DNA of 5,407 nucleotides, taken from UBA1413 sp964349885. GTDB taxonomy: Bacteria > Bacteroidota > Bacteroidia > Bacteroidales > Prolixibacteraceae. The translations under genes and the position numbers were made by a program. The stretch covers positions 1 to 5,407 of the forward strand of contig CAYGIQ010000173.1 of assembly GCA_964349885.1 (NCBI GenBank), given 5' to 3'. Of the stretch, positions 1-4,386 are shown piece after piece; positions within the stretch are counted from its first letter, which is position 1; each line of letters begins with the position of its first letter. The notes beneath the pieces are model-generated. The model was given only the letters and a program-made list of their open reading frames with translations. It was not told the DNA's origin and did no database searches.

Positions 1-511
1 TAGGTTCGTAGGCAATGACCAACTTCTTAAAATCGGCTTCACTGAGTTGGAAAATGGTTTCAGTAAGCTGTTGCTTCACATAATCGTTTTGAGTACCCGC
101 CTCACGTATCCCAAGTGGTTCGCCGCAACAGTAGATAGGGGTCAGCTGATTGGCCAGGGCTAGGGCCAGTTTTTTGTTCAGCACATCGCTGTTTTCGCCA
201 TAATATTCGCGTCGCTCGCTGTGTCCTACCAAGACGTACCCAACACCTGCAGAACTTATCATTTCGGCCGAAACCTCACCTGTAAAGGCTCCTTTTGGTT
301 CGGAAGCGCAGTTCTGAGCACCTACCTTAACCCGATTTCCATCAACAATCTCGACCACCTTGCCAAGATGAATAAATGGGGGGCACACAACTACTTCGAC
401 CGAAGGATCTCCAGATTCGGCAACGGCCGACATCACTGCTCCAGCAAGCTCTGCTCCTGCGGCTAGAGTTGTGTTGCATTTCCAGTTTCCGGCTACAATC
501 TTTTTTCTCAT
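1..511 (-). CDS. tpiA: Triose-phosphate isomerase (partial, C-terminal part outside the window)
   Basis: Cytoplasmic glycolytic and gluconeogenic enzyme that interconverts dihydroxyacetone phosphate and glyceraldehyde 3-phosphate. Translating the minus strand from the ATG at 511-509 gives 170 residues, open to the window edge. The N-terminal AGNWKCN motif supplies the catalytic Asn9 and Lys11. The VGHSERR motif supplies the catalytic His97, and the AYEP motif contains the catalytic Glu169 just before the cut. About 80 residues, including the phosphate-gripping loop and C-terminal strands, are missing because the family is usually near 250 residues. The start is well supported: the motif spacing matches the family, and an AGGA lies 5 nt upstream (520-517), which is unusually Shine-Dalgarno-like for this phylum. 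It is the third gene of the minus-strand run, 130 bp after the DoxX gene, so it could be read through or have its own promoter. I found no convincing -7/-33 pair in that gap. Confidence 0.97.
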   Translation of the reverse strand, partial: MRKKIVAGNWKCNTTLAAGAELAGAVMSAVAESGDPSVEVVVCPPFIHLGKVVEIVDGNRVKVGAQNCASEPKGAFTGEVSAEMISSAGVGYVLVGHSERREYYGENSDVLNKKLALALANQLTPIYCCGEPLGIREAGTQNDYVKQQLTETIFQLSEADFKKLVIAYEP

Positions 512-593
512 TACTATCCTGTTTTTAAATTGGTTGCTGAACTTAACTTCGTAAAATTACCATATCGCCTCAAACGGGGAAGATAGGATTTCG

Positions 594-609
594 AACATAC
601 TCCTATGTT
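594..609. repeat. Small inverted repeat in the tpiA upstream gap
   Basis: AACATA (594-599) and TATGTT (604-609) are perfect inverted 6-mers around a 4-nt loop. They lie in the 130-bp gap between the DoxX stop codon and the tpiA start. A second imperfect dyad lies beside it, TTTAACC (608-614) against GGTTTAAA (627-634), with one bulged base. Neither stem is followed by a T-run on the minus strand, so a rho-independent terminator is not supported. The stems are short and AT-rich, so this could be chance, an mRNA-processing hairpin or an operator. Confidence 0.3.
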
Positions 610-641
610 TAACCATTTGTTCATACGGTTTAAAGGCGCAG

Positions 642-1757
642 TTATTGAAACAGATTGGGGTTGGGAAGGTTATTGCCGGAGAATTTTCCGACGATTGTAC
701 CATTTTTTAACACCAAAAGTCCCGGATTGGAACGAATCATGGTCTTTAATTCAATCTCGTCGGCCGAATAGAAAGGAATTGAAAGTCCGGTTTCTTGCTG
801 GAAAAGTTCAATCACTGCCGAATCCGAAGCAGTCAAACCAACAAAAGCATAGCTGTTTTGGGCTGCCCAACCTGCAAGCTGGGTCAACCGGCTGAGGTTC
901 CTCCGCGATGTTCTTTCAAGATTGTACGAGATTACCAGAAATACATAGTTAGGATCATATAAAAACCGATCGGCTATATTATCGCCTTGGTAGGTCTCCA
1001 CCACAAAGCTTTTGATTGCTGGACGAAATCCCTCTTTGATCAGAACCGGTTCGTCCATTCGGTCAAATTCCCAATTTTCGGTGTCCTCCCAGGGATAGTC
1101 CTTGTCAGAAAACTTTACCACTTCATTGCTCACTTTATTCCGATAATATAGAGCATGTTCGTATACATCGGGTTCAGCATCGGGGGGTATTGCCATAGCA
1201 TCAGGAATGTTAACTCCAACCTTGAAGGGTCTAAAGTCGATGATGGGTTCAAACCATGCGCTCCAACCAACCACAATCAAATAGGCAGCAAGAAAGAAAA
1301 GGCCAAAGGCAGTCCTAATTCTCTCAAAGGGTAACGGTTTGATGGTTGAATGTATCAACCAGATCAATAGAGAAAGTGCTAACAACAGAAGATTCTTGTA
1401 GAACGTTTCCCAATTTGAAATAACCCATGCATCGCCAAAGCAACCACAGTCGGTAACAGGATTTGTAACGGCTATCCAGAGTGTAAGTGGCGTAAAGAAA
1501 AGCATAAATAGCAGTGCCCCGGCCGGGAATAGCTTGTGTCGCAACCCAAAAAGGATTCCTACCCCAACAAAAAATTCGGCAAAAGACAGCAGCATACCAA
1601 GTGGATAGGCAGACCATGCCATAGCATCTAATCCCATGGCCCCAAAGTAATCGACAAATTTGTAGGCCGACCCCCAGGGATCGATGCCCTTCACAAATCC
1701 TGAAAATACAAAAAGAGTTCCAACAACAAGTCGCGCCAAATAGAACAGGATCTTCAT
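642..1757 (-). CDS. DoxX/MauE-like membrane protein with C-terminal thioredoxin-like domain
   Basis: A 371-residue inner-membrane protein matching the Bacteroidetes family I know as 'BT_3928 family' (DoxX superfamily); its reaction is unknown. Hydrophobic segments lie near residues 2-22, 50-71, 77-97, 119-138 and 148-167. Basic loops (RHK near 73-75, the KPLPFERIR stretch) fall on the cytoplasmic side, which puts the C-terminal half in the periplasm. The SGFVKGIDP region after helix 1 and the DCGCFGD motif at 103-109, between helices 3 and 4, are typical of DoxX/MauE-like proteins. Residues about 245-365 look like a thioredoxin-like fold, with an IRSNPGLLVLKNG segment resembling the cis-proline region. 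There is no CxxC where one would be expected, near residues 278-285. Cys104 and Cys106 are the only cysteines in the whole protein. The ATG at 1757-1755 lies 6 nt after the DUF1599 stop codon, so the two genes are surely cotranscribed, and tpiA follows. A redox or folding role is inference only. Confidence 0.85.
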   Translation of the reverse strand: MKILFYLARLVVGTLFVFSGFVKGIDPWGSAYKFVDYFGAMGLDAMAWSAYPLGMLLSFAEFFVGVGILFGLRHKLFPAGALLFMLFFTPLTLWIAVTNPVTDCGCFGDAWVISNWETFYKNLLLLALSLLIWLIHSTIKPLPFERIRTAFGLFFLAAYLIVVGWSAWFEPIIDFRPFKVGVNIPDAMAIPPDAEPDVYEHALYYRNKVSNEVVKFSDKDYPWEDTENWEFDRMDEPVLIKEGFRPAIKSFVVETYQGDNIADRFLYDPNYVFLVISYNLERTSRRNLSRLTQLAGWAAQNSYAFVGLTASDSAVIELFQQETGLSIPFYSADEIELKTMIRSNPGLLVLKNGTIVGKFSGNNLPNPNLFQ

Positions 1758-1763
1758 ATCCGG

Positions 1764-2306
1764 TCAGTTTTTTTCAAAATCAATTTTAATCAACGCGAAA
1801 ACCGCATAGTTAATCATATCGAGATAGTTGGCATCGATGCCCTCCGATACCAACGTCTTTCCTTTATTATCTTCAATCTGTTTGGTTCGCTTAATCTTCA
1901 TAAGAATGAGGTCGGTAAAACTACCCACCCGCATTTTGCGCCAGGCTTCGCCGTAGTCGTGATTTTTTGCCTCCATTAAACTGCGTGCTCTGGCGAAGCA
2001 ATGGTTGTAGAGCTCGAGTGCCTGAATCGGATCCATCTCTTCTTCGGCGGGTGTTCGCTCCAGTTGAATTAACCCAATGATGGCGTAGTTGATGATCCCT
2101 ATAAATTCGGCTCTGGCATCTTCATCCACCATTGTATGGGTTACCTCATCGAGGGTCCTAATGCGCTGAGCTTTTATGAATATCTGATCGGTTATAGATG
2201 GAAGCCTCATTATCCTCCAGGCGGTTCCATAATCTTTCATCTTTTTTACATACACCTCTCGACAAACTGAGGCTATGGAGTTGTATTGCTCTATTGTGTT
2301 CTTCAT
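1764..2306 (-). CDS. DUF1599 protein with two tandem domain copies (nucleotide modification-associated domain type)
   Basis: A 180-residue soluble protein, probably cytoplasmic, of unknown biochemical activity. It contains two copies of one module about 92 residues apart. Copy 1 has DYGTAWRIMR at 25-34, TDQIFIKAQR at 39-48 and INYAIIGLI at 72-80. Copy 2 has DYGEAWRKMR at 117-126, TDLILMKIKR at 131-140 and INYAVFALI at 165-173. The domain is DUF1599, which as I recall Pfam now calls nucleotide modification associated domain 1. That suggests, but does not prove, a nucleotide-related role. I chose the ATG at 2306-2304 because the conserved part begins soon after it and it gives the family's usual length of about 180. 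The frame stays open upstream, with an alternative ATG at 2322 adding 8 residues. There is no clear Shine-Dalgarno site. It is the first gene of the probable DUF1599-DoxX-tpiA unit, divergent from folP. Confidence 0.85.
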   Translation of the reverse strand: MKNTIEQYNSIASVCREVYVKKMKDYGTAWRIMRLPSITDQIFIKAQRIRTLDEVTHTMVDEDARAEFIGIINYAIIGLIQLERTPAEEEMDPIQALELYNHCFARARSLMEAKNHDYGEAWRKMRVGSFTDLILMKIKRTKQIEDNKGKTLVSEGIDANYLDMINYAVFALIKIDFEKN

Positions 2307-2327
2307 ACTGAAGGCAATTAACATATT

Positions 2328-2405
2328 ATCGGATGAACGCAAAAACAAAATAAGTACATTTTGACCAAGATTCGGGCAATTACACCCGAAAAGAAGTCAT
2401 CCGAT
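2328..2405 (-). promoter_or_regulatory. Possible structured 5' leader of the DUF1599 operon (nested inverted repeats)
   Basis: ATCGGATGA (2328-2336) and TCATCCGAT (2397-2405) form a perfect 9-bp inverted repeat enclosing 60 nt. Inside it TTCGGG (2371-2376) and CCCGAA (2385-2390) form a perfect 6-bp hairpin with an 8-nt loop. In minus-strand RNA the outer stem would close shortly before the DUF1599 start at 2306, and next to the alternative ATG at 2322. The candidate promoter at 2425-2432 lies just upstream of the whole structure, as a leader RNA would require. It matches no riboswitch class I can recognise. No U-run directly follows the inner stem, so classical attenuation is not supported. 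A 9-bp repeat of this span has a modest chance of arising at random. Confidence 0.35.
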
Positions 2406-2424
2406 GTAAAGCTATCCGCCAACT

Positions 2425-2432
2425 CAAAAGTA
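2425..2432 (-). promoter_or_regulatory. Candidate -7 box for the DUF1599-DoxX-tpiA operon
   Basis: Read on the minus strand this is TACTTTTG, an exact match to the Bacteroidota -7 consensus TAnnTTTG. The four bases 19 nt further upstream are TTAC, a poor match to the -33 TTTG. It would start transcription near 2418 and give a leader of about 110 nt. The box sits in a 7-bp dyad, CAAAAGT (2425-2431) with ACTTTTG (2455-2461). A weaker alternative, TATTTTG at 2346-2352 on the minus strand, is one base short of consensus spacing. Confidence 0.35.
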
Positions 2433-2516
2433 CCCCACAGGAGATTTCCTTGTAACTTTTGCAGCCTAAAGTCTTCATGCATTGGATGATCTGCTCTGAA
2501 TTTCAAGCAATAATAG

Positions 2517-2532
2517 TGTATAAATTTATACA
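2517..2532. promoter_or_regulatory. Perfect 16-bp palindrome, candidate operator upstream of folP
   Basis: TGTATAAATTTATACA equals its own reverse complement over all 16 bases, and the symmetry breaks at 2516/2533. Its centre lies about 36 bp upstream of the folP -7 box, near -50 of the predicted start of transcription. That is a usual position for a dimeric regulator. It is also upstream of the divergent DUF1599 promoter candidate and could serve both. I cannot assign a regulator. Its AT-richness makes chance formation easier than for mixed sequence. Confidence 0.4.
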
Positions 2533-2560
2533 AATTATAACTCTTTAGACTCTTTTATTG

Positions 2561-2568
2561 TACATTTG
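2561..2568 (+). promoter_or_regulatory. Candidate -7 box for folP-cdaA
   Basis: TACATTTG matches the Bacteroidota consensus TAnnTTTG exactly and lies 39 nt before the folP ATG. The predicted transcription start near 2574-2576 leaves a leader of about 30-35 nt. No good -33 TTTG lies at the usual spacing (2538-2541 reads TAAC), so the promoter may be weak or activator-dependent. The box overlaps the in-frame TTG at 2566, which argues against translation starting there. Confidence 0.5.
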
Positions 2569-2607
2569 CACGACACAGAAAATGTTACTCTTCTAAATAA
2601 TATCGTC

Positions 2608-3489
2608 ATGTTAGTTACTCAATCTTCAGGAAAGTTTCTCAAGCGTAAGCATTCCCTGCTGTTGGGAGAAGATTTGCTTGATTTAACCCATCCCTGTGTG
2701 ATGGGAGTAATCAACCTAACCCCCGACTCATTTTACGACGAGGGATTGATTACCAACGAGACCGAATTGCTCGAAAAAGTTGAGCAGATGTTGGTTGACG
2801 GAGCCTCTGTAATTGATGTGGGAGCTGTATCAACCCGACCCGGTTCAGAACCTCCCTCTTTGCAGGAAGAACTCGATAGGTTGCTTCCGGCTGTTAAATC
2901 CATTCACAAACATTTCCCTGAGATCCCCATATCAATCGACACTTATCGGTCATGGATCGCAGTAAGGGTATTCGAAGAGATAGGACCTGTAATTGTCAAC
3001 GATATCTCAGGGGGTACCCTCGACAGTAAAATGTTTGAAACGATTGGCCTTCTCAAAATTCCGTATATTTTAACCCACATGCAGGGGAATCCTAAGACCA
3101 TGCAGGACAACCCCACCTATACCGACGTGGTGCGCGAAGTGGCCGGAAGTCTTAGCGAAGGTGTGCGGCATCTGGCCAAAGCGGGCGCCCATGAAGTGAT
3201 GATTGATCCAGGGTTTGGATTTGGCAAATCGGTAATGCACAACTACCAGCTTTTGAACCGACTCGATGCGCTCAAAGTCTACCAACTACCGGTAGTAGTG
3301 GGTGTTAGTCGTAAATCGATGATTTGGAAAGTACTGGAAACCGGTCCCAACGATGCCCTCAATGGCACAACAGTACTCAATACCATGGCACTTTTAGGAG
3401 GTGCAGATCTTCTGCGGGTGCACGATGTTAAGGAGGCAGTCGATGCCATCAGGCTGTTCCTCCAGTTAAAAGATTCGCTCGACGCATAA
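2608..3489 (+). CDS. folP: Dihydropteroate synthase
   Basis: Cytoplasmic folate enzyme that condenses 6-hydroxymethyl-7,8-dihydropterin diphosphate with p-aminobenzoate to give 7,8-dihydropteroate; it is the sulfonamide target. All family landmarks appear in a 293-residue TIM barrel. They are MGVINLTPDSF (32-42, first substrate loop), STRPGS (75-80, second loop), SIDTYRS (109-115), NDISGG (131-136), THMQGNPKTMQ (156-166), IDPGFGFGKS (199-208), GVSRKSM (222-228) and RVHDV (260-264). The second-loop lead-in reads DVGAVST rather than the common GGEST. The catalytic pterin-binding and phosphate-binding residues look intact, and I see nothing like an acquired Sul enzyme. I chose the ATG at 2608. 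The frame extends to a TTG at 2566, but that codon lies inside the predicted -7 box. Its stop codon is 15 bp before the cdaA ATG, so the two are probably one transcript. Confidence 0.97.
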   Translation: MLVTQSSGKFLKRKHSLLLGEDLLDLTHPCVMGVINLTPDSFYDEGLITNETELLEKVEQMLVDGASVIDVGAVSTRPGSEPPSLQEELDRLLPAVKSIHKHFPEIPISIDTYRSWIAVRVFEEIGPVIVNDISGGTLDSKMFETIGLLKIPYILTHMQGNPKTMQDNPTYTDVVREVAGSLSEGVRHLAKAGAHEVMIDPGFGFGKSVMHNYQLLNRLDALKVYQLPVVVGVSRKSMIWKVLETGPNDALNGTTVLNTMALLGGADLLRVHDVKEAVDAIRLFLQLKDSLDA

Positions 3490-3504
3490 CTCTCCCTATT
3501 GCCA

Positions 3505-4323
3505 ATGCTGCATTTTATAACCATTCGCATTCTTGATATCATAGACATTTTCATGGTAGCAGTATTGCTGTATCAAATTTACAGGCTTATTAAAGGGTCG
3601 GTTGCCTTCAATATCATACTCGGGTTTTCGCTGGTTTACCTGGCTTGGGTGGTAGTAAGGGCCTTTGACATGCAGTTGCTCAGCTCTATTCTGGGTCAGT
3701 TTATTGGGGTGGGAGTTTTGGCCCTGATAGTGGTTTTTCATCCCGAAATCAGGCGCTTTCTACTCTACATTGGAAGCCATAACCACATTACACGGTTTTT
3801 GTCGCTCGATAAACTATTTCATACAGGCCGGATTTCGACCGATGGGTCGGTGATTTCCGATCTTGTCGATACCGCGTTCTATTTTTCGCGCACTTTAACA
3901 GGGGCACTTATCATATTCGCACGCCGTTCTGAACTGATCGAACAAATTAACACAGGGGAACTACTCAACGCCCGAATGAGTCAGCCTTTGCTAAAAACAA
4001 TCTTTTTCAAAAACAGCGCACTGCACGATGGAGCAGTCATTGTAAAAGACAACCGCATTGTTGCTGCAGGATGTATTCTTCCATTAACCCATAAGGAAGT
4101 TGATAAAGCTTTGGGATTGCGACATCGTGCCGCTATTGGCATAACCGAAATAAGCGATTCCCTTGCTTTGGTTGTTTCGGAAGAAACCGGAAAAATATCG
4201 GTTGTTGAAGGAGGCGTAATTAAACGCAAAATTACCCGCGATGCTCTGACCGAATACCTGAACAATGCTCTGCTGACGGCTGAAAACAGTCCAGCACAGC
4301 AACCTGCTATCGAAAAAACCTAA
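3505..4323 (+). CDS. cdaA: Diadenylate cyclase, membrane-bound CdaA type (c-di-AMP synthase)
   Basis: Makes cyclic di-AMP from two ATP; in studied bacteria this messenger controls potassium and osmolyte balance and envelope stress. The 272-residue protein has three N-terminal membrane helices (about 11-28, 34-53 and 64-79), then FHPEIRR (78-84), as in CdaA proteins, and a cytoplasmic DAC domain from about 100 to 255. The catalytic DGA motif is at 175-177 within ALHDGAVIV. The RHRAA motif, which contacts ATP, is at 206-210, and VSEETG follows at 224-229. I chose the ATG at 3505; a TTG two codons upstream (3499) is less likely. There is no Shine-Dalgarno site. It follows folP by 15 bp. The next gene is convergent, so no cdaR or glmM is cotranscribed downstream, unlike the Firmicutes cdaA-cdaR-glmM operon. 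The last 15 or so residues are a Pro/Gln/Ala-rich tail. Confidence 0.95.
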   Translation: MLHFITIRILDIIDIFMVAVLLYQIYRLIKGSVAFNIILGFSLVYLAWVVVRAFDMQLLSSILGQFIGVGVLALIVVFHPEIRRFLLYIGSHNHITRFLSLDKLFHTGRISTDGSVISDLVDTAFYFSRTLTGALIIFARRSELIEQINTGELLNARMSQPLLKTIFFKNSALHDGAVIVKDNRIVAAGCILPLTHKEVDKALGLRHRAAIGITEISDSLALVVSEETGKISVVEGGVIKRKITRDALTEYLNNALLTAENSPAQQPAIEKT

Positions 4324-4360
4324 CCTCCCTAATCATCCTGGCATGCAGAATTTAACAGGC

Positions 4361-4382
4361 CAGTAAACAATAAAAATTACTG
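4361..4382. terminator. Weak hairpin in the convergent gap, possible bidirectional terminator
   Basis: CAGTAA (4361-4366) and TTACTG (4377-4382) pair perfectly around a 10-nt A-rich loop. The hairpin lies in the 63-bp gap between the facing stop codons of cdaA and the Smr gene. A second 5-bp pair, CTGGC (4338-4342) with GCCAG (4359-4363), overlaps it and could form an alternative fold. The stems are short and no T-run follows in either direction. Position is the main argument for termination here. Confidence 0.25.
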
Positions 4383-4386
4383 CAAA

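Larger units (their letters stand above)
2307..2607. other. Divergent intergenic regulatory region (DUF1599 operon versus folP-cdaA)
   Basis: This 301-bp stretch lies between two divergently transcribed units and I see no convincing gene in it. From left to right it holds a nested inverted repeat (2328-2405), a candidate minus-strand -7 box (2425-2432), a perfect 16-bp palindrome (2517-2532) and a plus-strand -7 box (2561-2568). The DUF1599 leader would be about 110 nt if the minus-strand box is used, while the folP leader would be only about 30-35 nt. A 71-codon open frame (2318-2533, minus) begins with TTG, overlaps the DUF1599 start and has no recognisable family, so I treat it as chance. 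Confidence 0.75.

Noticed and set aside
221..466. 81-codon plus-strand open frame
   Set aside because: It lies antisense to tpiA, whose minus-strand translation carries all the expected catalytic motifs.
605..895. 96-codon plus-strand open frame
   Set aside because: It is antisense to the end of the DoxX-thioredoxin gene and has no recognisable domain.
2307..2348. N-terminal extension of the DUF1599 protein to 2348
   Set aside because: The extra 14 residues lie outside the conserved domain and would take in one arm of the inverted repeat. The ATG at 2306 gives the usual family length.
2318..2533. 71-codon minus-strand open frame in the divergent intergenic region
   Set aside because: It starts with TTG inside the palindrome, overlaps the DUF1599 start in another frame, contains the candidate promoter and resembles no family I know.
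2566..2607. N-terminal extension of folP from the TTG at 2566
   Set aside because: The TTG overlaps the predicted -7 box, and the added residues are not part of the conserved enzyme. The ATG at 2608 fits better.
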